Shown here in pieces: positions 22,051 through 33,400 of a stretch of 64,000 nt of DNA. The notes below the pieces were generated by a model. The model saw nothing but the letters and a program-made list of their open reading frames with translations, ran no database searches and was not told the origin of the DNA. A program made the translations under genes and the position numbers. Location of the stretch: assembly GCF_014805685.1 (NCBI RefSeq), contig NC_060890.1, positions 25,355,500 through 25,419,499 of the forward strand. The letters run 5' to 3'. Source of the stretch: Silurus meridionalis. Taxonomy: Eukaryota > Chordata > Actinopteri > Siluriformes > Siluridae. How positions within the stretch are numbered: the first letter of the stretch is position 1; every line of letters begins with the position of its first letter.

Positions 22051-23847
22051 TCATTATGACGACACTTTGAAGGCACATTTTATATTTATTCCAGATATTT
22101 ATAGGAGATATATATATATATATAAAGTTAAAGAGTTAATATGTCAGCACAAATTAATTTTAAGCGCGCATTTATGTAATTTTTTAATAATATATACATA
22201 AATTTAAAAAATTGAAAATTTTATGCAATTAAATATTTAAATTGATTGACAGCCCTAATGTACTGTATATATACAAACTATATGAATGTGCTTTATGTAG
22301 ATTTTGACAAAGAAAAAAAAAAAAAAAACGATTGTCTTGTATTCTTCATTTTTGGCCCTTTTATACAAAATGCTTAAACCAGTTGTCAGAATCTGTCCGG
22401 CTTAAATTTCTATTCAACTTTTTTTGTGTTGTAAATGCGTCTAGAATTGATGAACTGTGAAGCTGAATCTTGAATGTCACTAACAAAGGCGAGTTCACGG
22501 GTCAAAGGTGAATCTTGTGAACCTTTAATTGGTTGACAGGCAGAGAAACACAGAGTTACAATTTCTGAAAATGGATGAAGAACCTGGAAACGACCGAACA
22601 CTAAAACAGTACAGTAAAAGTGTGAATCCTGTCTGATCTCTTGCAGTCAACATCCTGCATACATTAACGTGTACGTTTGTGCTGATCCATAAATGCCAAA
22701 CAGAAGAAATTCAGCCTTGTGCTTTTGCAACCATTGTAACCCAAACCGTAGTTTACATCAGGAAACACTGAAACTCTAAAACCCTGAATCTCTGCACTGT
22801 CACATTTTGACAATTTTGTTTGTGGACAATGACAAAAGGACTTGTAACGATGGTAACGAGATGTTCATTGATACAAATATTTACTTTTGAGTAAGATTTT
22901 GAGAAAAGTCTTTTTCAAGAAATCCAATGTTTTGTGTTGTTTGTACAAATTGTTTTGAGAAATGCTGGTTTGCAAATATTAACAATGATTCGAGAAACGC
23001 TCCAAAGCAACTGAGAAAAACAAGTAATCGCTTTTATGATGTGCACAAGTGATGACATGATGTGGATGCTGAACAAGTAGTTTCGAGAATTTCATATCTG
23101 ATCTGAGAAACGCTACAGAAAACGAAATAGACTAAAAAAAGCATTCATGGATGATGAGATACAACAAATTAGATTTTTGTTGACCACAAAGCTACAGAGA
23201 CCTCATTTTCGGGTTTTTTTTTTTTCCTTTTACATTTTTTGAACATCACAATCATGATAGATGTCCGGCTATCTGCAACTCTCTGTTCTATCATCAATCG
23301 TGTGAAGCCGAACATCTATAAGTTGCAATCCATGACAGTGCTGCTCTCTGTCAAATTACTGCCAGATGTGGACTGATTAACATCATATGGACATGTGGAG
23401 AAAAAAAAAAAACTAAAGAAAGACGAAAGGTGATTTCGGTAATTGAACACTGGCGCCTCGGACAAAAAGTTGATCTCTGAATCCCTGTGCATCCCGATTG
23501 CTGGTTGTAATGGCGTAATATCAGTATCCCACCCTTTGGATAGCAACTACTGGAATCGATTTCATAGACGTTCTGTTCACTGTTGGTTTGTTGGCGTTTG
23601 CCTTCAAAGCCATTGGTTACAGGATCCTTTGCGTCTAGTAGTTACTAAGGTGGACCAATACACGGAATACACAGTACAGAGAGGCATCCAGGCAGCTGGC
23701 GTCTCTTTGGCACAGGATATTTGGTATGCTAGTTCCTGGGCTTTGTGCAGATTTTGTGGCAAGCCAAGCAGAATGGTAGAATCATTAAGTAAAGAGAAAG
23801 GGGCTGAAGGGCAAAAAAGAAGAAGGATTTACAAACCCAGTAGACTC

Positions 23848-23894
<47 letters not shown>

Positions 23895-24381
23895 CCGTAG
23901 CCGGCTGTGCGTGTCGCATTTACATTATAAAAGTAAACTAGAACGTCCAAAAAGCTTCACACGTCTGAGCTGCTGCTGTCATCGGAGTTCAGGCAGCATG
24001 TAAACCATCGCTAATTATATCCTCTCTGTAAATAACACAATCCTGAAAAGCACAATACTCCTCTTTAACCGAGCCTTTCTCATGTGGGCTGAAGGAAAAC
24101 GGAGACTTGAGTGATTTGTTTGTTTAGCTGGTCAAGTAGCGAACTTTTCCTCCGTCCACACGCTCAGAGCGTAGACCGTATGGAGACATCACACAGTGCT
24201 TGTTCGGGGTGGAATTAAAACCTTTGTCGTTAAAATGTTTACACAATTCTGTCTACCTGCTTGTTCCAATTTTACATTACCTGTCCGCTATGGTTATATT
24301 CACAAGGCACAATAAAATACCGTGCCGGTGCTACGGAGGTGGGCTACATTTCCGTGGCCCACCCAGAATACTATAATTTTT
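22051..24381. other. Unassigned sequence with small microsatellites
   Basis: I see no supported gene. A short (TA)n/(GA)n composite lies at 23848-23888. The stretch 22840-23120 repeats phrases like gagaaacgct and gagaaatgct and may be an old repeat. Confidence 0.4.
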
Positions 24382-24540
24382 TGGGGAGGTGGTCGCTAAG
24401 TCATTGGTCTTTGAATCAGAAGGTCATGAGTTCCAATCCCAGCCTCATCAAGCTCCCTCTCCTGAGCCCCTTAGCAGCAGCTCAGTTGTATGAATGAGAT
24501 AAATGTAAGTCACTCTGGGAATCTGCCAAATGCCATAAAT
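24382..24540 (+). mobile_element. SINE-2 copy with L2-like tail
   Basis: A tRNA-like head (gtggtcgctaagtcattgg, then ggtcatgagttccaatccc) is followed by catcaagctccctctcctga and gtatgaatgagataaatgta. The tail cactctgggaatctgccaaa plus tgccataaatgta resembles the L2 3' end at 4190-4245. Confidence 0.6.
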
Positions 24541-24671
24541 GTATTTGTTTAAACATGGTCGATGGGGTGTTTTTTTCCCCCTCACAGTCTTATGGTTCCT
24601 GGTTTAAATCTGACCTCAGATATATGTAGAGTTTTGCGCATTTTCAGCAAAACGGCCTTTATTTGTCACAT

Positions 24672-25162
24672 TAAGGTAGTCCCCAACTTACCATGGAGAT
24701 GCGTTTTTGATGACCCCATCGTAACTAAGTTTAGAAATGGTCTTGTCTACCCAGGAGTCTTAAGAAAAGGTGATTCGTGGGTTTGCAAGTGGAGGGCAGT
24801 GGTAACGAGTGGTAAAAAGCACACCTGTATCTGATGAGACTAATCAGTGCACTCTGTTTCAGTGTCCAGCGACACCGATAAAAAGAGGAGAGACAAGAGA
24901 ATAAACTGGGCTTTATAACACAGAAAACACGGAAAACAAATACATGCTCACGAACCGAGACAACTGAATTCTGCCAAGCTCTGGCGAGAGTAATGCATCT
25001 CACAAGGCTGGAGATACTTACATCCTGGCAGCGTCCCAATTTAGCGTAAGCAATATGTTCGCCCGCCGTGCGAAACGTCAAATATTTGACACTTTGTGGT
25101 GTCGTCATTGCAAGATCGAAAAATTGTACGGTAAACCATCTTAACTAGGGAGTCATCTGTAT
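24672..25162. mobile_element. Element H copy
   Basis: It begins taaggtagtccccaactta and ends ccatcttaactagggagtca, an inverted repeat pair. The block gtctacccaggagtctta also occurs in the copies at 31408 and 37078. No transposase frame is present. Confidence 0.5.
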
Positions 25163-25189
25163 ACATTAAAGCACAGTGACATTTCAGTC

Positions 25190-25310
25190 ATGGTACTGCA
25201 CCCCTGGAGCAGAGGGAGATAAGGTCAATGCTCAAGGGTCCAGCAGTGGCAGCCCAGTGGTGCTGGGGCCTGAACCCTCAAACATCTGATTGGTAACCCA
25301 GAGCCTAAAC
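25190..25310 (-). mobile_element. SINE-2 copy
   Basis: In reverse complement it reads through the head (ttaggctctgggttaccaat) and body (ctgccactgctggacccttg). It faces the plus-strand copy at 25790. Confidence 0.5.
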
Positions 25311-25574
25311 CTGTAAGGCTTCTGTCCATTTTCCCAATGTTCACTTAAATTGCATTTGAATTTTTCAGGTTTCACTCACTGTCTGAAAACAGGTAGGTGC
25401 AGGTAGGTGGATTGCCTACCCTAAGTTGCCCCTAGGTTACAGTTTTAGGACCTCTAGAGTTCACCTTTTATATCCACCACTATATCCATCATAACACATA
25501 ATCCCAGTCTCATTAAACCCATTGGTATTCATATGGAGTTGTCCCTATTTTTTGTTAATATAGTACCCTGCCAC

Positions 25575-25755
25575 TCTTCTGGGAATTCTTTCCACTAGAT
25601 TTTAGAGTGTTGATCTCTCCTTCCAGCCATAAACCCATTAGTAAAGTCGGGTACTGATATCAGATGAGGATGCCTGGCACAATATAAGCACTCGAGTGTA
25701 TACCAAAGGTGTTCAGGGAGCCAAAGGTGTTTAGACCAGAGCTCTGGCAAGCCAT
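25575..25755. mobile_element. MITE-A fragment
   Basis: The blocks cactcttctgggaattcttt, ccactagattttagagtgt and ccaaaggtgttcaggga match other MITE-A copies. It is diverged and lacks clear ends. Confidence 0.5.
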
Positions 25756-25789
25756 CTCAAGATCACATCAATCTTATAAAATATCTTCA

Positions 25790-25985
25790 ATGGTAGATCA
25801 ATAGTTACGATGTTGGACTTCTGTTCAAAAGCTTGTGAGTTCAAATCCCACCACCACTAAACCGCCACTGCCGGCTCCTTGAGCAAGGCCCTTAACCCTC
25901 AACTGCTCAGCAGTATGAATGAGATTATTGCAAGTTGCTCTGGATCAGGGATCAGGGAGTCTGCCAAATGCCATCAATGTAAATG
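25790..25985 (+). mobile_element. SINE-2 copy with L2-like tail
   Basis: The head (gtagatcaatagttacgatg, then cttgtgagttcaaatccca), the body (ctccttgagcaaggccctta) and the tail (gttgctctggatcaggga, then gtctgccaaatgcc and aatgtaaatg) are all visible. The tail lines up with the L2 end at 4195-4246. Confidence 0.6.
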
Positions 25986-26151
25986 TCTTCATGGAGTGGT
26001 GTTCTGGTGTCCATATGGTTTCCATATAGTATAGCTGTATATAACAGATGAACAGAATTTTTTATAAAATACTGAAATACAGGGTGGTGCAGGGAAAAAG
26101 GAAATCTTGGGGCTAGATTTGTGTGAGATTTCATTCAGCCTCAAGGATACC

Positions 26152-26190
26152 TCATGCTAATACCTCATGCTAATACCTCATGCTAATATG
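26152..26190. repeat. Triple direct repeat, about 17 bp
   Basis: The phrase ctcatgctaatac occurs three times in direct succession. Confidence 0.85.
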
Positions 26191-26346
26191 TCATATGTGT
26201 AAAAAATCAAAAAACATATTGGTTGAAGAGTCAGTTATGATTCTTTTGTAATAATTTATAATAATCGGAATGATTAATTGTCAAGATTTGTATTAGTAAT
26301 AGTCTTGTATACTCTTAAAAACCAACAAAAATTACATCTTCAAATG

Positions 26347-26352
26347 TTTATT
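26347..26352 (-). promoter_or_regulatory. Possible poly(A) signal of the candidate terminal exon
   Basis: On the minus strand this reads AATAAA. It lies about 470 bases downstream of the stop at 26822-26824, after a T-rich stretch that could be a 3' UTR. It matters only if the candidate exon is real. Confidence 0.25.
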
Positions 26353-26821
26353 CATCGTTCTGTGAAAGTAAACATAATTCCTGGGGAGGAGGGGGGACAG
26401 GAAACCAAAGAATAAATGAGATATTATGCATTTGGTCATTGGATAAACATCCAGTCTCTGAAGAAACCAAGGAATAAAAAATATATAACTTAACCATTGA
26501 AGAAATAAAAAAAAAAATTCGTATGCTATCATCACCAGTCCATTTTTTTAATATTTTTTTTGCAGTCCATAATAATTTAAAGATGTTCCAAAGTATAAAC
26601 GATGAACGCAACAATCGCCTTTTGTCCGTCATCATCTTTTCAAAAGCAAATATTGTCCAGGGGAATAATAATAATAATAAAAAAAACCAACTCCAAAAAA
26701 ACCACGAAAAACTAATTACAGTACAAAAACTGGCAAATAAACGGGTTTAAAAAAAATGATCCATTTTAGATGATGGATGTCTTCGCTTGCAACATCTTCC
26801 TTTCACCTTGGTCCAAAAAGT

Positions 26822-26942
26822 TCATTGTAGATTCAAAGCGTCATAGAAATCCCTCCAGAAAGCAAAAGGGAGGATGTAGGCTTTCAAACGGTCTTCTGAC
26901 TCAGAGCTGAGACACTCTTTACCAGCAGCATCGGTGAATAAA
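26822..26942 (-). CDS. Candidate orphan terminal exon (unrecognised)
   Basis: On the minus strand an acceptor-like pyrimidine tract ending attccag (exon start 26942) is followed by an open frame that reads FTDAAGKECLSSESEDRLKA, then YILPFAFWRDFYDALNLQ, and a stop at 26824-26822. The composition is protein-like, rich in acidic and aromatic residues, and a minus-strand AATAAA lies at 26347-26352. The frame also continues upstream, through a (TTTTC)n run, to another possible acceptor at about 27055. I do not recognise the protein. I found no partner exon between here and mkx at 32283, which is on the same strand. It could be the end of a small gene, an alternative last exon of mkx, or a chance open frame. 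Confidence 0.22.
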
Positions 26943-27318
26943 CTGGAATGTTTCCTTTCACCAAAAAAAGAAAAGAAAAGAAAAGAAAAAGGCATGCATG
27001 TGTTCGCTGGATTGTGATTTCCATTTCTGAGCACCAGTGTCTGTAGAGTTCCAGGCTGTAAAACAGCACAGTTTAAACGATCTCGATCACGGGGATACAG
27101 TATGTGATGGAGTGTATGCAGCTTTTACAAAGAAATCTCTTTGGCATTTCTCACCATGAGCTCCGATGAGGTCTGCCGAACGTAAGACCAGACGGCATGA
27201 AGGGAAAAAAGAAAAACATACACATGCAACAGTAATGTAGGATCTACATGTACACCGTTCTGATATACACACAACCTTCATCTTATACTGCTGTCTTCTA
27301 TAAAGTGGCCCTGCATCT

Positions 27319-27342
27319 GCTATATATATATATATATATATA
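27319..27342. repeat. Short (AT)n microsatellite
   Basis: A pure AT run of about 24 bp. Confidence 0.9.
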
Positions 27343-27837
27343 TGAGGAGATTAGTCCCATTATTCCCAAGGCAGTACTGCATGGTCTAAGTAAACAACGT
27401 CTTTACTATAACATAAATCACACCCCAAACTCACACACACTCACAAACACACACACCAAAAGTTTATACTTTAATTCAGTCTGAAACTGAAATAATACTG
27501 AAGTGGCGTTTTTTTTCAGAAGACCCAGTCTGTTAGAGACATAGCATAGTCTCGCATATGTCTATTTCTTACATCTTGTAAACATCATTTTCAGCCTTAA
27601 TTCTCACCAGCTGCAGGTTTTCTGTAAAGCAGGCCAAGATTTCTGATTCTAAGCTGGAACATGTGAGAAGACAACACATTTATTACAATATAATACTGAT
27701 AACAAGGTAAAGGTCCCTTCTGGTCACAATCCTCATTGTTTGAAAGAAAGAAACCCGGCCAAGCATTGAAACTCTGGACTTTTCAGTTTCAGGATGTTAG
27801 ATTTCTGTATTATGGAAATGATATGTGTATAGATGAT
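27343..27837. other. Unassigned sequence
   Basis: I see no gene or named repeat. A short CA-rich stretch lies near 27430-27455. Confidence 0.45.
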
Positions 27838-28262
27838 AGTGATGGGAGGATCGGATCATTCTAGTGACTCGGTTGTTTGAATTCATCCAAATAAACGAAT
27901 CGGGTTTTGTTTCTTTGAACAATGTTACATTTTCGATAAGCAGAACGCGTCTACATACACGAACTTTGACTATAGTTCCAATAATTTATAAATGTATATA
28001 TAACTGCATAGTGTACACGGATGTCGTGACAAAAGATCAAACGACTCGGACCAAAGGATTTATTAGATGAACTACTCGATTCTGTTTCCTGTGTAATACA
28101 CTGCATAGCATCTATGGGAGTCATGTGATTAAAGAACCAGCAACTTGGACTAAAAGAGACGAGCAAAGATCTACTCAATTCTGTTTTCTGTACAGCACTA
28201 ATAGAGAGATTGTGCGATGCTTTGATCATGCGTGTACGGTAGAAAATAAATGAATTGCACTT
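27838..28262. mobile_element. Element G, second copy
   Basis: It starts agtgatgggaggatcggatc and shares gtgactcggtt, ctgtttcctgtgtaat, agcatctatgggagtca and cggtagaaaataaa with the copy at 20835-21610. The right end is truncated. Confidence 0.5.
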
Positions 28263-28289
28263 TGAGACGACACGTTATTGAGTCATTAA

Positions 28290-29865
28290 ATCATGTAGAG
28301 AACTTGACATGGGATTTGTCTGTTGTTACGTGGGAATTGATTAGTTAAGTCTTTACTTGGAATTTCAAATTTGTCCTGTCCTAACGTGGGACTTTTGGGT
28401 GTCATTTGTCTTTATTCTGCACTTGTCATGCCTTCACTTAGGGTTTCGACTTGAGACTTATTCGTCTTTATTTTTAGACTCATCTTTACTCCTGAACTTC
28501 ATGTGTCATATCTTTAGTTGGGAATTGATTTAAGATTGGACTTCAGACTTGCACTTCTTCCCTTGGGACCTGACATGGGGAGCGACTGTAAAATTTGAGA
28601 TGTGTCTGTCTTAAATTTAGACTTGTCCATTTTTACTCGGGAATCACCTTGAGACTTATCTATACCTGAGTCATTACAAAAGACATGGCATGGCGTTATT
28701 TAGGACTTGACTCTGTAATTCACTTTACTCTGATGTGTATGTGAAGTGTCATATCTGTCTTTTTTTGGGGGGACTTCCTGTTTTACTCAGGACTTAAAAC
28801 TTGTCCAGTTTTACTTGGGCATTTAGCTTCAATGTGACTTGGTGCTTAAATATCATTGGATTTGACTTAAAAGCTATCTATCTTTTTAGAACTTGACTCT
28901 GGAATTGTCTGTCTTTGCTCGAGGAAATTGCTTTTTTATTAGGACTTCTATTTTTATGCAGGATGTGACTTGAGACTTGCCTCGTCTTTCCAGAAGACCT
29001 AATTTTGGAATCGTAGGTCTTTACTGGGGAAGAGAATTAGTGTTTATCTGTCTGTACTCAGGACCTGAGATATCTGATTGGTATATGACTTCTCTGTCCA
29101 TATGTGGGACTTTTGGAAAGTCTGATCTGGGACTGGATTTGGGATTTTTACAAGATATTTACGAGATTTGTTTGTCTTTACTTCTGAACGTTACATGAAA
29201 CTTGTGTCTGGCTTTACTTAGGACTTAACTTCAGAATTCTGCACTTGCCACTCGGCTCCCATGTCTATAGCTGGGTACTGATTTGAGACTAGACTTGAGA
29301 CTTGCAGTCTTTGCTTAGGACCTGACATGGGGCGTGACTTTGAACTTGAGATGTGTCTGTTTCGAATTGAGACTTGTCCAGCCTTGCTAAGGCATCACCT
29401 CGAGACTTATCTCTACCCGAGTCAAAATATAAGACATTTTATTTGGGACTTGACTTTGCAATTGCCTTTGCTCTGGAAGTGTCTTTGTGCGTATCTGCCT
29501 TTAATTAGGGTGACTTATTGTTTTACTCATGACTTGAGACTTTACACTTGTCTGTCTTCACTCAGGACTTGAGGCTTGTCCAAGTGGACCTTTAGCTATG
29601 ATGTGACTTGGTGCTTGAATATCTTTGGATTTTACTTGAGATATATCTCTTATTGTTTGGGGAAATAGCTTTTTTATTAGGATCCTTTACCCAGGACTTG
29701 ACTTGAGACTAGTGCTTATCCGTCTCTACTCAGGACTTGGGGCGCCTGATTGGTATATGACTGTGCTTTAAATTTGTCTTTGACTTCACCTAGGATTTGA
29801 GTGTCAAGAGTTGAGACTCAACTCAGGTGAGTTTCTTAAAAAGTCACATGTTGATCGTTTAGACT
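28290..29865. repeat. Degenerate minisatellite field (gggacttgacttgagactt type)
   Basis: About 1.6 kb in which phrases such as acttgagacttgtctgtctt, tactcaggacttgag and gggacttgactctg recur irregularly every 20-50 bases. Units are strongly diverged. A larger order is visible: 28560-28860 resembles 29310-29610 (acctgacatgggg, gagatgtgtctgt, gtgacttggtgctt), so the field grew partly by duplication of a block of roughly 750 bp. Confidence 0.85.
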
Positions 29866-30188
29866 AGAGGTCGACCGATTGATCGACACTGATAGTTGTT
29901 TGCTGGAACTATTAGCTATCGTAAAAAAATCCATACTGATAGTTTATCCGGGTTGCGTTATAAAGTATGAGATCGGCTTCGAGAGGCGAATCACAGGATT
30001 TTACACGCAAGACTGCATGCTGCGCGAAGAGCACTATATTATATTGATTATTCATAATTCAGGACTGTTTTTTTTTATGTTCAGTACTGTTTTTCATTTA
30101 AAAAATCGATTGATTAATCGGTTATCGGCAAGTACGCTACAACCTAGCTTTCGGTATCTGTAAAATCCATTATCAGTCGAGCTCTACT
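29866..30188. mobile_element. Element F copy
   Basis: The left end tagaggtcgaccgattgat and the right end tatcagtcgagctctac are inverted repeats. The interior has aaaatcgattgattaatcgg and ttatcggcaagta. The family is common in teleosts. A relative lies at 56999-57424. There is no transposase frame. Confidence 0.6.
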
Positions 30189-31407
30189 TTAGACGATCGA
30201 TTTTCTAGCACATATCACAGAATAGTTTGTCATCCAGCTGCTCAAATGGGATTACGCGGTGTCAGTAAGAGTAATAGAGATCGGCATGGTTGGCACACGC
30301 GACTGTTGAACAATGCCGTGTGTGTCTACAGGGATCAGGCTCACGTTGCATTAAAGCACCACTACATTAAACAGTTGATAATGACAGAACTTTCCCTGGT
30401 GTTTGGCAGATGATGGATAAATGATCTGTTAAAGAGACAAACCAGGATTATAATTGCAGCCATATGCTATAATTACAGCCTTATGTTTGTGAGCGTGTGC
30501 TTGTGCATGGACGTGTGTCTTACTGAGTTACATCGCAGCAATTTAACACCATGTGTTTTGTACATCGGTTCTCAGCGGGAAGCAGACAGGTCTAGGGCAG
30601 GCAGGCTTGGCTTTTCTTAGAGGCACTTACGGTGCTTTTGATCTGCATCCTGGAGTGTCTGAGAACCAGGGAATGCACATAAATCCAAATGTGACCTGGG
30701 TGTCGAAGGGCACAGTGTTGTTTAGCATCAGTTAGCAAGCATGTCGTGTAAAACTACGTGTTCGGTTATTGCTGGTTAGGTTGCTACTTCACATGCCATC
30801 TTATTATTAGGCACTTGTTATTAAATGCTGAGTTTTAATGCATATCTGGCTGAACTGCCCTACAAAAGCAGAAGAACAGTGTCTAACATTTACTTGATAT
30901 CCAGCCAACTAAGCAGTAGCTAGGTCTTCAGATGGCGTGTTATTTCCATCCATAGCAGTTGTTTCCATTCAGTTTAATAAGAAGAAGTAAGACATACTTT
31001 TGCTATAGCAGGGCAGTACTAGCTCGCCAAGTCCTAAACTCACAATTCACAGACAACGCAATACGGTCCAGACATACGAACTTTGTACTTGACATGTGAA
31101 TTTGTGCGCAGGAGGTTCTATGTACCTTATATACATCGCGGTGAGTCAAATCAAAAGTGATTGATAGATCCATAAAGAAACCGTCAATAGTTTCGGCATT
31201 TTATGTGTAACAATGTCAAACTTCCCGCCATTGTTGTGACTGCTGTCATGAGCTACGTCTCAGTTAGAAACCTCGGACCGATAAACAAGACAGATCAGTG
31301 TAGACGTCTGTCTACAGCAGCTGTCTCGGACAGAGGTGGTCAGAAGCAAATCCGGGTTTTAGAAGGCACATGTATTCAGTGCGAATTTATAATAATTTCT
31401 CTTATTT
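30189..31407. other. Unassigned, partly unique sequence
   Basis: No repeat or exon was recognised. The segment 30190-30500 has balanced composition and is a weak candidate for conserved non-coding DNA. Confidence 0.35.
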
Positions 31408-31676
31408 CCTGACTTACTGTTTTAATCACCTGATCGTAACGTAAAAAATATTGTTGAGACATGGCCTAGCCTACCCAGGAGTCTTAAAGAACGGTGATCA
31501 GTATGCGGTAGTATACCGGTACCAATTAAACAATTACAGTACATAATTTAGCAAAATAGAGCAATTTACAGTACTGTAATGCATAAACTATACTATACGC
31601 ACTAAACTATAACTCTATCGTCATCGTAAAAATTCGAAAAATCTTGAGTCAATCATCGTAGCTCGAGGACTATCTA
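31408..31676. mobile_element. Element H fragment
   Basis: It shares cctacccaggagtctta, acagtacataatttagcaaa and an end like tcgtagctcgaggacta with the other H copies at 24672 and 37078. Confidence 0.45.
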
Positions 31677-31795
31677 TATATATAAAGTGGCAAGGTCAAT
31701 AACAAGGAAGTGATGCTCAACTTCAAAAAGCAACACGTTGTATATGATCGCATTGATGGTGACCAATTGCTGGCATAAACATGACATTGTGTACC

Positions 31796-31796
<1 letters not shown>

Positions 31797-31857
<61 letters not shown>
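31797..31857. repeat. (AT)n microsatellite
   Basis: A pure AT run of about 61 bp, some 430 bp downstream of the mkx stop codon. Confidence 0.98.
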
Positions 31858-31860
<3 letters not shown>

Positions 31861-32282
31861 GGTTCTGAACATTGGGATTTACATAGTTTGAATCAGAAGT
31901 GTAGACTCCAGGAACTGAATGCCATGGTGTGCACTTCCTCTTTCTTAGTTTCCTAGTCTATGTGAAGGCACTTTGGCATGATAGAAAAGAGTATTAAAAA
32001 AAAAAAAAAAAGTCGTATCAAAATAAGTTAACAATGCAAAAGTGTCTCGTTCTGCAATACTGTCATTATCAACACTTATTATGAAAAGCGCCTGTGCATG
32101 ATAAGAAAAGCACAAACCTCGGAACAACAACAAAGTGCTGCATTTAAGGGCACTTCATTTGAAAGTACAAAAAAAAAATCTACTTCATATTCATAAGTAC
32201 AACAAAATATATATAAAAATGAACACAAATTTTTAAGCAGATTCCCAAAGTCCCGTGATGCGTTTCCCAGACGAGGAAGCTG

Positions 32283-32478
32283 CTAGTACTTGTGCATGAT
32301 CGGCACTTTGACAGTCTTGATTTCGGCTATATGGGAAGATTTCTGGATGATGCAGCTGGTGGTGCCTGCAGGAGCACCATCTTTAGGCTTGGCCAAGTTG
32401 GTCAGCGCCATTGCGGCATTGATCTCCCGCCAGTACGTCTCGTCTTTTCCACGTCCTTTCTCTTTCGGAACGACACTG
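32283..32478 (-). CDS. mkx: mkx terminal coding exon
   Basis: Last coding exon of Mohawk homeobox, a TALE-class transcriptional regulator that acts in the nucleus; in other vertebrates it drives tendon and connective-tissue programmes and represses muscle genes. The frame reads SVVPKEKGRGKDETYWREIN, then AAMALTNLAKPKDGAPAGTT, SCIIQKSSHIAEIKTVKVPI and MHKY, with a stop at 32285-32283. The blocks INAAMALTNLA and TTSCIIQKSSHIAE are near-identical to the conserved Mkx C-terminus. The acceptor is tttcttcag, with the exon starting at 32478. The first base completes a glycine codon begun by the 34-nt exon, so the phase is correct. There is no canonical AATAAA or ATTAAA on the minus strand in the next 420 bases, so the 3' UTR is longer than that or uses a variant signal. 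Identity is firm. Confidence 0.97.
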
Positions 32479-33007
32479 CTGAAGAAACATACATTTACAA
32501 AGCAGTGAGTTACAGTATGACGTAGCACATAAACCAAAAAAAATGGATTTGGATATACATTGTGTTACAATGACTGCAATAATTATGAACAGTTTTGCAT
32601 TCAGTTGTCTAATAACCTGAACCATGACAGAGCTGAAATGAATTGATATAACAATATTGAGTGTTGCAAAGATGAGGACAATTAAAAGTCTGGATCTTCT
32701 CAGGGTTTCTTCTTTAGAGTTCTTCCTTGCCATTGTCACCACTGGCTGGGTCTTTAGGAATAAACTGATAGGGACTCATTTACAGGCAGCCGGTTCAGTA
32801 CCTCAAAAAGTATTCACACCCTTAAATGTTTTGTATTTGTTTTAATCTGAAATTTATATGGACTTAATTGCTGTTATTTATAAATATAAAACCCTTATTG
32901 TTGGTATTTAGGCTCATTTCTGTCAAACTTCTGAATTAGTTCAGAATTTACTTGTGGGCAATTAAACAGTCCTGGGATCTAATGGGGTCTAGTGTCTAGG
33001 GTTTGAT

Positions 33008-33091
33008 AGAAAAGAAAAGAAAAGAAAAGAAAAGAAAAGAAAAGAAAAGAAAAGAAAAGAAAAGAAAAGAAAAGAAATGAAAGAAAAGAAA
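33008..33091. repeat. (GAAAA)n microsatellite
   Basis: About sixteen units of gaaaa, directly followed by the end of a SINE-2 copy; in transcript sense it is (UUUUC)n. Confidence 0.96.
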
Positions 33092-33099
33092 GGTGGTTA

Positions 33100-33320
33100 A
33101 TATTTGTCACGTGTACTTTACAGCACAGTGAATTTTTCCTTCACATATCCCACCGATATTAGGAAGCTGGGGTCAGAGCACAGGGTCAGCAATGATACAG
33201 CACACCTAGGGCACTCCAGATTAAGGGCCTTTCTCAGGGGCCCCAAGAGTGGCAGCTAGGCAATAGAAGGGCTTGAACTCCTGACCTTCAGAAAAGTAAC
33301 CCAGAGCCTTAACCTTCCAA
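33100..33320 (-). mobile_element. SINE-2, long copy
   Basis: In reverse complement the head (ggttaaggctctgggttact, then aggagttcaagcccttc), the body (ctgccactcttggggcccc, ctgaccccagcttcctaat) and the 3' part (aaattcactgtgctgtaaag) are all present. It is among the most complete SINE-2 copies in the window. Confidence 0.65.
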
Positions 33321-33321
33321 C

Positions 33322-33400
33322 TAGGGAAGTGGTTAAGACATTGGACTTATGATAGGAAGGTTGTGAGTTCAAATCCCAGCACTACCACTGCTGGGCTCTT
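33322..33400 (+). mobile_element. SINE-2, head only, inverted to its neighbour
   Basis: The head reads gggaagtggttaagacattg, then gttgtgagttcaaatcccag and ccactgctgggctcttcagc. It abuts the minus-strand copy so that the two tRNA-like heads face each other. Confidence 0.55.

Noticed and set aside
23443..23862. 139-codon plus-strand frame
   Set aside because: It ends in microsatellite (LYIYI) and shows no family resemblance; I could not support it as a gene.
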